A DNA stretch of 64,000 nt from Paracoccus cavernae (GTDB lineage: Bacteria; Pseudomonadota; Alphaproteobacteria; Rhodobacterales; Rhodobacteraceae), in contig JAUFRC010000001.1 of NCBI GenBank assembly GCA_030410095.1, positions 1,748,501 to 1,812,500 of the forward strand, read 5' to 3'. The notes beneath the pieces were generated by a model that was not told the origin of the DNA, did no database searches, and worked only from the letters and a program-made list of their open reading frames with translations. Position numbers and translations under genes: made by a program. This document shows positions 54,689-64,000 of the stretch, piece after piece (position 1 is the first letter of the stretch; every line of letters begins with the position of its first letter).

Positions 54689-55994
54689 TTTCCTGCCTCG
54701 TTCAAAGTCCTGAGCCGAGCCGAAACCGAAAGTCCGTGCGCGTCAAGCCCTCCGAGGCGGCAAGGCGCACCGCCGCCGGTCCGATCGCCGCCAAAGCGCC
54801 AGGCGAGAGCTGGGCAATCGTCGTGCGCTTGAGGAAGTCAAGTGCCGACAACCCCGAGGAAAACCGCGCCGAACGTGCCGTCGGCAGGACGTGGTTCGGA
54901 CCCGAAACGTAATCGCCGACCGCCTCTGGCGTGTAGCCGCCAATGAAGATCGCGCCGGCGTGGCGGACTTTGTTCGAGAGCGTCTCGGGGTCCTCGACGC
55001 AAAGCTCGAGATGTTCGGGCGCGATCTGATCGGAAAGTGCCGCCGCCTCGTCGAGGTCGCGGGTGATGATGACCGTGCCGTAATCGCGCCAGCTTGCGCC
55101 CGCGATCGCGGCGCGGGGCAGCGTCGGCAAGAGACGTTCGACCTCGGCCACGACTCGCTCCGCCAAAGCACGGTCGGGCGAGATCAGGATCGATTGCGCA
55201 TCGGCGTCATGTTCGGCCTGCGCCAAAAGATCGAGCGCCAGCCATTCGGGATTCTGGTCGCCCTCGGCGATCACCAGAACCTCGGACGGGCCCGCAATCA
55301 TGTCGATGCCGACACGGCCGAAGACCTGACGTTTGGCCGCCGCGACATAGGCATTGCCCGGTCCGGTGATCTTGTCGACGCGGGCGATCGTATCGGTGCC
55401 GTAAGCCAGCGCCGCAATCGCCTGAGCGCCGCCGATGCGGTAGATCTCGTCGACGCCCGCAAGCTGGCAGGCCAGAATGACCAGAGGGTTGACGACACCG
55501 TCGGGCGTCGGCACGCAGACGACCAGCCGCTCGACGCCGGCGACCCGCGCGGGAATCGCGTTCATCAGGACAGAGGACGGGTAGCTCGCCTGCCCGCCCG
55601 GCACATAAAGCCCCGCCGCCTCGACCGGCGTCCAACGCCAGCCGAGCGTCGCGCCTTCGGGATCGGTCCAGCGCACGTTTTCGGGCATCTGGCGGGCGTG
55701 ATAGGCGCGGATGCGTCCGGCGGCCAAGGTCAGTGCGGCGCGATCCTCGGGCGAGACGCGCTCGATCTCGGCGGCGATTTCCGCGGGCGAGAACGCGAGG
55801 GTTTCGGGCGAGAGCTCCAGCCGGTCGAAACGGGCGGTCAGCTCGACCAACGCCGCATCGCCGCGATTGCGCACATCGGCGATGATCGATGCCACGACAT
55901 CATTCACATCGGTCGAATCCTCGCGCTTGGCACCCAGCATGTCATGGAAGCGCGCTTCGAAATCGGGATCGGTCGTGGTCAGGGTAATGGGCAT
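54685..55994 (-). CDS. hisD: Histidinol dehydrogenase (late frameshift)
   Basis: HisD performs the last two oxidations to histidine with zinc and NAD+. The start MPITLTTTDPDFEARFHDML leads to YVPGGQASYPSSVLMNAIPA, GAQAIAALAYGTDTIARVDK, KITGPGNAYVAAAKRQVFG, DMIAGPSEVLVIAE and LLAQAEHDADAQSILIS. The visible tail GLTRTDFRF is out of frame; one added G near 54755 gives GLDAHGLSVSARLRTLNEAG and the stop at 54685 that overlaps UPF0262. Confidence 0.95.
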
Positions 55995-56127
55995 CGTCGG
56001 GCCTCCGGACAAGTTGGCCCTTGTTACCCCTGCCCCTGTCCTGCTCAAGCGAGGAAGGGCCTGCGGCGCGCTTTGCATGTCCGCAATGCCCCGAAGCGGC
56101 CTGACGCGGCGCGGTTCGCGGTCGGGA

Positions 56128-56620
56128 TCAGAGGTCGAGGAGCAGCCGGTATTCGGGATGTCCCATATCGCTGACCACCCCTCCCATGCCGCTGTCGACA
56201 AAGCCCAGCCGCGCATAAAGCCGCAAAGCGGGCGTATTCGTCTTCACCACATGCAGCCCGAGCGAGGTCATCCCCGCCGCACGCGCATCATCGGCGATAT
56301 GGTTCATGACCGCTTCGCTATAGCCCTGCCCACGCGCGGCGGGGCGGGTATAGACCGACATGACCCAACCGCGGAGAGGGTCTCCTCGACCAGCCCCGCC
56401 TGCCAGCAGGCGACGGCCAGCGGCTTGCCCGCCTCGGCACCCGCCGCGAAATGGCGCGCGTCGATCAGCCGTTGCTGAAAGCCCGAAGGCGGCACATGGC
56501 GCCAATCCTCGTAGCGCGAGCCGAAGGCTTCGGCATGGAGAAGCAGGGATCGAGCCGGATCTCGCGCCATTCCGCCGCGCGCTCCGGCCCGATCCACCAC
56601 AGTTGCACCGGACCGGCCAC
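56128..56620 (-). CDS. GNAT-family N-acetyltransferase (frameshifted)
   Basis: The start GTG at 56620 overlaps the DUF2948 stop (TGAGTG) and gives VAGPVQLWWIGPERAAEWRE. The frame breaks at 56548-56551 (GATCC for GATTCC) and near 56375 (C run). The acetyl-CoA motif is MSVYTRPAARGQGYSEAVM, and the C-terminal fold reads GLHVVKTNTPALRLYARLGF. About 164 residues. Substrate unknown. Confidence 0.8.
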
Positions 56621-58364
<1,744 letters not shown>

Positions 58365-58591
58365 CTACTTCTCCTGATTGGGTCGATGGGGCGCATCGTC
58401 GGCGTCCCTGTCATCGGCCTTTGCCTCTGCTTGCGCCGCGCCCTGCAATTCGTCTTGCGTCTCTTCCTCTGGCTCTCCGCCGCGCGGGCGCGACCCTGGG
58501 CCTTGCGGCGGGCAAGATTGGCACGCAATGCCGCCCTGAGGCGTTCATCGCGGCTGGACTTCTCTGTACTGGATTGCGGGCGTTTGCTCAT
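58365..58591 (-). CDS. Small charged protein upstream of murA (frameshifted)
   Basis: A protein of about 75 residues starting MSKRPQSSTEKSSRDERLRA, with a basic helix (LRANLARRKAQGRARAAE). One added C near 58478 leads to an acidic tail (PEEETQDELQGAAQAEAKAD) ending QEK, whose stop abuts the murA start. The unchanged frame instead gives an all-basic tail, which is less plausible. Similar small genes sit before murA in relatives. Function unknown. Confidence 0.6.
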
Positions 58592-58771
58592 ATCTTCTGT
58601 TAACCGCCTTGCCGTGAAGCGTAAAGCTGCCGCTCGGCCCCAAAACCCCGCTTCGGCGAAGTCCCGAGCATGTTTATCGCGCGAAAGCGAAAACAATTCG
58701 AAAGCGTTGCAAATTTTTCATCTTTCCTCTTGCGCCCCCAGAGCGTCCGGTCTAAATCGCCCTCACACGGC

Positions 58772-58846
<75 letters not shown>

Positions 58847-59144
58847 TAAAACTTCCCCATGAAATTATCGGAACTTCCCGAACACCGCGGAAATTATTCG
58901 AGATTTTATTCGCGAGCCTTTGCTCGCGCGTTCGCCCGAACAACTGGCCCTGCGCAATCGCCGAAGGGCAAAACCGGGCGCTCCGGCGACGAAGCCCAAG
59001 ACCCCATCCAGCCATATCAGCGGACGCGACACCTCCGGCGTCCCGCCTGCCGGAACCATACCGTAAGGCGCAGAACAGCACGCGCTGAACGCAGGTCGCC
59101 GGATGGTCATATGAGGGAAAATCTACGGCCAATCAGCCGGATGA

Positions 59145-59200
59145 TGGTCGGGGCGAGAGGATTCGAACCTCCGGCCTACGGTACCCAAAACCGGACAGGC
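59145..59200 (-). other. 3' tRNA fragment (tRNA-Pro-like), putative att site
   Basis: On the minus strand the sequence reads like the 3' part of a tRNA: an anticodon-arm-like CCGGTTTTGGGTACCG, T-arm GGAGGTTCGAATCCTC, half acceptor CGCCCCGA and CCA. The anticodon would be TGG (Pro). No matching 5' half (CGGGGCG plus D-arm) exists upstream. Such 3' tRNA copies usually mark integration sites of islands or phages. It lies where gene content and base composition change. Confidence 0.65.
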
Positions 59201-59258
59201 CTCTGATCATCAATCAGATAATTCGCAAACGATTGGCGATCTGACTGAAACCATTTCA

Positions 59259-59461
59259 ATGGGTTACCCGCAGCTTGCAAACCGCGAACACCCCGTGGGC
59301 GACCGTCAACACGTCCCGACCGATCAGGCAGCGCCGGAGCCGCTGCCGTGCCCGCTCTGCGGGGAGAGGTTTCGCCAGCCACCCGTAACGGCACGCTGTG
59401 GGTATATTGCATGACCTGCACCTGCGCGACCCGCATGCACCGCAGCTTGGCGGTCGCGTAG
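59259..59461 (+). CDS. Small Cys4 zinc-ribbon protein (frameshifted)
   Basis: An ATG at 59259 opens MGYPQLANREHPVGDRQHV and runs to PLPCPLCGERF. After one added base near 59370 it continues PATRNGTLWVYCMTCTCAT and ends LAVA at 59461, about 67 residues. CPLC and CMTC make a two-knuckle zinc site like that of small phage or plasmid proteins (Lar-like in pattern only). The repair is hypothetical; the well-spaced cysteine pairs support it. Confidence 0.5.
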
Positions 59462-59552
59462 CTGTCTGAATAGGCAGGATGATCGGTGAACGACTCTACG
59501 CTAAGAAGATCTCTTGTTAACCATCATCTTGTATAAATAGTAGAGTAACGAT

Positions 59553-60856
59553 TTGACACATATCGCACAAAATATGGCTGCCTTAGCCTGCGTGTTTGCT
59601 TCTTCGTCCGCATATGCTGGGGGATATGTAGCACCTGTGGTCGCACCAGCACCGATGGTCGCCGCTCAATTTCAATCGGAGAACGCTCAATCCTTTTCAT
59701 GGACTGGACCGTATCTAGGGGCCGCAATCGGCTATAGCGACCTTAAGCTCAAACGCAGAGTACCTGTCGAGCATCCAGCTGAGGTGATTGAACACCCAGC
59801 TATCACTGAAGAAGTCATAATACCGGCGGTAACCGAAGAGATCGCGATACCTGCCGAGACACGTGACGTAGAAATTCCGCCGGTAACCGAAGAACGGGAA
59901 ATCCCGCCCGTCACGCGCGACGTGGTTCATCCGCCTGTCACCCGAGACGTCGAGATACCCCCGATCACGGAAGATCGTGAAATCGTTGTTGAGCATCCTC
60001 CTGTCACGGAAGAACGCCCAGTCATCGACAAAATTTGGAAGCCAACCGACCCGAAAGACCAATTTCCCGGCTGCAATCATGGCAATAACTCTTGCCCCGT
60101 GCCCGTTCCTGGATCCGGCGAATGGAACGAAAATGGGCAATGGACTGGCGACTGGGAACGTGGCGAAGTCGGTCGCGAAACCGTCATCATCCGTGATGCT
60201 TGGACCGAAACGTCAACCGAAACTGTCATCGTGGCACCAGGGCGCACTGAAACAGAAATCGTTCGTGACAGTTGGACCGAAACCGTGGTCGTCACCCCGG
60301 GAGGGTCGAAACTGTGATCGTGGAGCCGGGGCGAACCGAAACTGAGATCGTGAGCGCCGCCCGAAAGGAAACGATCATCGTAGAGCCCGAGCGTCGGGAA
60401 ACTCGCATCATACGCGAAGCGTGGACGGAGGTCGTACGCGCCGCCTATGCCTCCACTTTCGTGCAGGAAATGAAAGAAAGCGCGAATACTTTCGGCGTTT
60501 TCGCCGGTTATCGGCATCAGTTTTCCAACAAGGCTGTTGTTGGCGTGGAGGCAAATTACGCTCGAACAAACAGCGTTAGGACCTCCTTTGAGCGGGAGTC
60601 TCACAGGTTTGACCTGAAGACGGCAAGTATCGAAGCACAGCTCGGCTACGCCCACGCAAGGTTTCTACCTTATATCGCTGCCGGTTACGTCAAAAACAGT
60701 GGTGATGATGGATGGCTCGCGGCAGCAGGCGTTGACTATGCACTCACTGACAACGTGCTCTTGGGCGTCAAATATACTCGGCACGACTACGACAACTTGC
60801 AGGGATGGAAGGCGACGAACGACACGATTTCTGCCCGTGTCGGTTGGAAATTCTGA
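59553..60856 (+). CDS. Outer-membrane beta-barrel with repeat-loaded loop (frameshifted)
   Basis: A protein of about 434 residues. From TTG 59553 (ATG 59574 is an alternative) it has a signal peptide ending AYAG, then a first barrel strand, FSWTGPYLGAAIGYSDLK, typical of Omp25/Omp31-type porins. About 230 residues of short repeats follow where loop 1 should be, then the remaining strands (GVFAGYRHQFSNKAVVGVEA, AQLGYAHARFLPYIAAGYV, NVLLGVKYTRHDY) and a C-terminal GWKF with aromatic last residue, the assembly signal. A one-base slip at about 60302 (GGG for GGGG) interrupts it. It lies in the accessory region. Confidence 0.8.
59766..60028 (+). repeat. Type A repeats: about eight 9-residue units
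   Basis: Units such as IPAVTEEIA, IPAETRDVE, IPPVTEERE, IPPVTRDVV, HPPVTRDVE follow each other with a period of 27 bases. They are diverged at the DNA level but keep the pattern x-P-P-V-T-(E/R)-(E/D). Confidence 0.85.
60174..60435 (+). repeat. Type B repeats: beta-rich TETVIV/PGRTETEIV units
   Basis: Alternating TETVIVAPGR, TETEIVRDSW, TETVVVTPG, VETVIVEPGR, TETEIVSAAR and KETIIVEPER units of about 9-10 residues, ending RIIREAW. The one-base slip at about 60302 falls inside this array. Confidence 0.85.
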
Positions 60857-61016
60857 TCTTCAACCGTTTTAACGGTAGTTGCCCGCGCCGCCCTCGTCCT
60901 GGCTGGGGAGGGAGAGCGGTGACGGACAGAAGCTATCTCTCGCCAAAGCAGGGTTCAGCGCGGGCAAATTCCCGCGCTGCTTGTGTAACGGCCGCTGCTC
61001 TCCATGCATTCAAGAA

Positions 61017-61301
61017 TTAAGCATTCCTGCGGCGCGTCACCACAAAGGCGCCCGCGGCACCCATCAACCCGAAGAAAATCCAAGTGTAAGGAAGGATGTC
61101 TGCCTTTTCGCTACGGATCGGAAGGACCGCAATCGTCCCCGCTGAGCTCTCGAATCCCGCTTTTCCCTCTGCCTTAGCCTGAGCGATTTGTTCGGGGGAC
61201 ACCACCCACTCGGCGTTGGACAACTTGTCCTTGATCATTGCGCCACCGCCTATCGAGAGCCCGACGATCAGCGCGACGATGATCCGTTTGCTAAGAGACA
61301 T
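61017..61301 (-). CDS. Small two-TM membrane protein
   Basis: A 94-residue frame starting MSLSKRIIVALIVGLSIGGG, with an N-terminal hydrophobic segment, a central polar part (EWVVSPEQIAQAKAEGKAGF) and a second helix, TWIFFGLMGAAGAFVV, before a basic RRRNA tail. No known family recognised. The frame is intact and plausible as a real gene in the accessory region. Confidence 0.55.
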   Translation of the reverse strand: MSLSKRIIVALIVGLSIGGGAMIKDKLSNAEWVVSPEQIAQAKAEGKAGFESSAGTIAVLPIRSEKADILPYTWIFFGLMGAAGAFVVTRRRNA

Positions 61302-61894
61302 TTCTCGTTCCTTCAAAATTCATTCGCCGCACGCCACCTGTGACTTGACGCGCTCATGCAAAATTTATGTTAGGCGCGCTCTGTAGTCTGGGCCGAAAGC
61401 AGAATGCAATTCTTTTAAGACAGCTCCTATCCTGCCTCCTTGTGATGGCCAGAGCCCCAAACAGTCACCGTCGCCCTTCGCCGCGTCATTGCGGCCGAGG
61501 GGACGCCCGCGATCCAAGACGCATTGGATCGGGTCGAGGAGCATATCGAATTCGCATATGGGCATGTGCCGGAACGGGAGCGCAGCTGCATCCATATAGG
61601 CAAAATTACCTAGGTAGAAACGCACTTATCTATTTCGACAAATAGCGAAACCTAACCTTGTGCAGTAGACACAAGGCGTAGTCGCTAGCTTCTGTTTTTA
61701 CCGAGTTTTTGAGTAACGATCCGGCATTCTGACCGGCCCACGCATTGTTGACGCGGGCCGGTCAGCCAAAGCCTTTCCATCCCCGAACCAGTCCTACATA
61801 AATGCCGCAGCTCGCAAGTTCCCTACACTTCGAGCGTGGCCAGTCGCTTCAGGGGTTTGCGTTCATTGTGGTGGCTGGCCACATCTCACGCACG
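61302..61894. other. Gene-poor stretch with a possible gene remnant
   Basis: About 590 bases, lower GC than the core. A frame at about 61448-61613 reads VALRRVIAAEGTPAIQDALD then VEEHIEFAYGHVPERERSCI but lacks a start unless an ATG at 61445 in another frame is joined by one base. It may be a broken small gene. Nothing else is supported. Confidence 0.4.
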
Positions 61895-62119
61895 CTAGTC
61901 CTTGATCCAGCCAGGCGTCGTGTCATCTACCTCCACGATCAAGCTCTTTGCGCCTTTCCTACCGCACCAAACGCAACGACAGCGCGCCAAGATCTGATCG
62001 CGCGGAATGAGCGGCCTGCCGACCCGCGCGTATCCCACATGGCCGCACTCGCATTCGAAGCGGTAGCGATAAGGGAGCGCCTGGGCCGCGTCCGCAGCTG
62101 ATCGGCTCACCAGCGCCAT
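61895..62119 (-). CDS. Small zinc-ribbon protein, downstream gene of pair
   Basis: A 74-residue protein starting MALVSRSAADAAQALPYRYR. FECECGHVGYARVGRPLI and RCRCVWCGRKGAKSLIVE supply CxC and CxxC pairs suited to bind zinc. The start overlaps the upstream gene by 13 bases. No enzymatic domain; likely a nucleic-acid or protein contact factor in the mobile region. Family not recognised. Confidence 0.6.
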   Translation of the reverse strand: MALVSRSAADAAQALPYRYRFECECGHVGYARVGRPLIPRDQILARCRCVWCGRKGAKSLIVEVDDTTPGWIKD

Positions 62120-62394
62120 AGCGGAGGTCCGGCCTTCGAAAGCGGGCTCAGCGGATTGGCCGTGCGCCGAATATCATCGATCACTGTCTGGGGGATGGTC
62201 ATCACAACCTCGCCGCGCGCGCAGCAGTCCTTGCACCGCAAGGCAAACTGCAGGTCGCGGATGCGCATGTTTGGCGTCGCGACCGTCCGAAGCCGGAAGT
62301 CGCCCTGATAGACATAGGTCTTGCCGCAGCCGGTGCAGTGAATCTGCAACGCCACTCCCTCAGCTATCAAATCTCGAATCGTTATGCCCGCCAT
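62107..62394 (-). CDS. Small zinc-ribbon protein, upstream gene of pair
   Basis: A 95-residue protein starting MAGITIRDLIAEGVALQIHC. IHCTGCGKTYVYQGDF and LRCKDCCARGEVVMTIP give two CxxC knuckles. The predicted strand-rich middle and DLIAEG start recall small phage/plasmid proteins. It is translationally coupled to the next zinc-ribbon gene. Function unknown. Confidence 0.6.
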   Translation of the reverse strand: MAGITIRDLIAEGVALQIHCTGCGKTYVYQGDFRLRTVATPNMRIRDLQFALRCKDCCARGEVVMTIPQTVIDDIRRTANPLSPLSKAGPPLWRW

Positions 62395-62603
62395 GGCATG
62401 AACATATCGGGAACGATCTTGACGATCCACAGCTAGCTATGCGGACGAAGCTGCCGGTGTGCTTCGCTCGATGCTGCTCTCGTCGGTATCTGGATGCCTC
62501 GCTCCATCATCGACGAACCTGATCGGATGCTTTCCGACTTGACCCATACACTTATAGTACCAAGAACATAACCTTCGAGGCAAGCAGTGGAGTTTTGAAC
62601 AGC

Positions 62604-63368
62604 ATGCGAGACAATCGATATGGGGCGCTCTCATCCTGGGTCTATAATCTCGACAAGCCAGTTGGGCGGTCCTTTGGAGATCTGGAATATTATCGGGATC
62701 GTCTCGCAGCCTGTCATGGCCCCATCCTGGAACCCGCAGTTGGCAATGGACGAATTTTTGTGCCCCTGCTGCAAGAGGGCTTTCAGATCGAAGGTTTCGA
62801 TGCCTCTGAGGAGATGCTGAATTACTGCCGCGATGCTTGCCAGAAGCGGAATCTTTCAGCGGATTTGACCCTGCAGACCTTTGAGGAGTTCTCCTACGGC
62901 AAAAGCTTCGCCGCGATCATAGTTCCGGCAGGCTCATTTCAGCTCATCACCGATGAAGTTGCCGCAGCCGCCGTATTGAAGCGCTTTTATGATCACCTGG
63001 CCCCCGAGGGGCGATTGATCATCGACCTCGACCCGATTGGCGGCATCCTTGCCCCTCCCGGTCCTATTCGAAGCTGGACCACCGAAGGTGGCGACCTGCT
63101 GACTTTGACCGACAATCGGGTCCAGACCAACCACCTCGCGCAGACGACGCTTTCTCACAGTCGCTACGACCTTTGGCGCAATGGGGCGCTGATAGAGACC
63201 GAATTGGAATTGTTCAAACTGCGCTGGTGGGGTGTGCATGAGTTCCGGTTGGCCTTGCGGGACGCTGGCTTTGCGGATGTACAGGTTTCTGGCAATTATC
63301 AGCATGGACGGGCTCCGCAGCCCGAAGACGAGATTTTTACTTTCGAAGCAAAGCGAGTGACTGCTTAG
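62604..63368 (+). CDS. Class I SAM-dependent methyltransferase
   Basis: A 254-residue protein from ATG 62604 (a TTG three codons earlier follows GTGGAG and could be the start). Motif I is ILEPAVGNGRIFVPLLQEG, followed by IEGFDASEEMLNYCRDA, an AAIIVPAGSFQLITD region, and LAPEGRLIIDLDPIGG. Small-molecule substrate is likely by similarity to such folds; the target is unknown. Lower GC than the core region. Intact frame. Confidence 0.82.
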   Translation: MRDNRYGALSSWVYNLDKPVGRSFGDLEYYRDRLAACHGPILEPAVGNGRIFVPLLQEGFQIEGFDASEEMLNYCRDACQKRNLSADLTLQTFEEFSYGKSFAAIIVPAGSFQLITDEVAAAAVLKRFYDHLAPEGRLIIDLDPIGGILAPPGPIRSWTTEGGDLLTLTDNRVQTNHLAQTTLSHSRYDLWRNGALIETELELFKLRWWGVHEFRLALRDAGFADVQVSGNYQHGRAPQPEDEIFTFEAKRVTA

Positions 63369-63757
63369 GGCTCGAAGTGACTATGAGGACCACCAACTGC
63401 TAAGCGGGACATTGCTGCCGTTTGCGAGTGCAGAACGGCAGAAAGCTAGGAATCCACAAGATCGGCCCAATCGGAGGGAAGCAGTCTGACGGCGGTGCGG
63501 CAATCCAAGGCTCACAGAATACAGGAGAGGATGTTCGTCCCCGACCCAGAAAGGTCGTCGCATGGTTCGTCACGAAGGGCAGAGAACCCAATATTCGTAG
63601 CGCAAGCGTATACAACCTCGAACACGCTGCAAGCGGACACTCAATCATTAATGCCGATTGTCACTTAACAACCTAGCTCTGAATGGACGAAACTTGCAGT
63701 TTTCGTTGTTTCACGATCGCACGTTAGGCATGAACCTGAACTAGCTGGCGGGATTCT
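63369..63757. other. No supported gene
   Basis: About 390 bases after the methyltransferase. Short frames on both strands show no motif, signal or binding site. It resembles intergenic or decayed island sequence. Confidence 0.4.
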
Positions 63758-64000
63758 TTATGCCAGACCTTCGGGCCAATCCCAATTGATGTATTTAGTG
63801 TAAGCCTCCGCAATTTCGGTGTCTGCATTAGGATTTATCACATTTCCAGAATTGGAGTAAATCTTCTCCTTGACACTTGTGGGTATGTATTTATGGAATG
63901 GCTTCTTGATCGCAGGGGTGGTGCCGCAAAGAGCGCGGTAATCGTTTCGCCCCGGAGTTTTTAGCCATGACAAAAGTATCACTTTAGCTCCAGCTGCTTC
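63758..64000 (-). CDS. Hypothetical protein, N-terminus beyond window
   Basis: The frame is open from the right edge and ends WDWPEGLA at 63758. Readable are ILLSWLKTPGRNDYRALCG and IKKPFHKYIPTSVKEKIY, then ADTEIAEAYTKYINW. No family recognised; the composition is lower in GC than the core genome. A GTG at 63982 could be an internal start, but the frame extends further upstream. Confidence 0.5.
   Translation of the reverse strand, partial: EAAGAKVILLSWLKTPGRNDYRALCGTTPAIKKPFHKYIPTSVKEKIYSNSGNVINPNADTEIAEAYTKYINWDWPEGLA

Noticed and set aside
59766..60435. CRISPR array
   Set aside because: The repeats have a 27-base coding period, diverge between units, lack spacers of constant length and encode in-frame protein repeats; no cas genes are near.
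61802..62101. 99-codon plus-strand frame in the accessory region
   Set aside because: It is antisense to the zinc-ribbon gene, whose cysteine pairs and coupled start make the minus strand the better call.

Overview
The window reads as a GC-rich chromosomal segment of an alphaproteobacterium of the Rhodobacterales (Paracoccus/Rhodobacter/Thioclava-like). The basis is recognition of protein families, not a database search: a short HisG paired with HisZ, UPF0262, DUF2948, DUF2585, DUF4169, the Rhodobacter-type PIN-RlmI pair, a GspL/PilM-to-GspC/PilP-like giant protein, and an Entner-Doudoroff cluster (zwf-pgl-pgi and edd).

Layout. 0-5.9 kb: rnd, tgt, an OlsB-like acyltransferase, msrB, a P1 peptidase, bamE and yceD. 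6.0-13.6 kb: a choline/glycine-betaine cassette, betIBA leftward and choX-hydrolase-choW-choV rightward, with an exported alpha/beta hydrolase inside the transporter operon. 13.7-25.5 kb: an EamA transporter, argO with a divergent ArgP-like regulator, yebC, DUF4169/ribbon-helix-helix, fumC, sspB, two tRNA-Asp, a PRC-barrel protein, anmK, tyrS, DUF2585 and two coupled cyclophilins. 25.6-36 kb: pgk, class I fba, ftsY, hisG-hisZ-hisS, slyX and gatB. 36-43.7 kb: a lytic transglycosylase, the giant ~1,300-residue membrane-spanning protein, a SIMPL protein and metY. 43.9-51.4 kb: pgi, pgl, zwf, PIN, rlmI and edd; zwf and edd share a LacI-type operator. 51.5-58.6 kb: a soluble PAS-chemoreceptor, a phosphatase, UPF0262, hisD, a GNAT protein, DUF2948 and murA. 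58.8-64 kb: tRNA-Thr, then a lower-GC accessory region. That region opens with a 3' tRNA fragment and carries small zinc-ribbon proteins, a repeat-loaded outer-membrane barrel, a methyltransferase and gene debris.

Data quality. More than twenty genes, almost all essential or housekeeping, are split by apparent single-base deletions. Restoring one base in a G/C/A run repairs most of them. At nine sites the missing base lies in GATTC/GAATC, which is read as GATC. GANTC is the CcrM methylation motif, so this looks like basecalling error at methylated sites rather than pseudogene formation. Broken genes are therefore annotated as single CDSs over their full span, with the shift positions noted.

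Best candidates for novelty: the single-chain GspL/PilM + GspC/PilP-like protein (37342-41256), the outer-membrane barrel with an expanded repeat loop (59553-60856), the exported hydrolase inside the choline transporter operon, and the methylation-linked error footprint.
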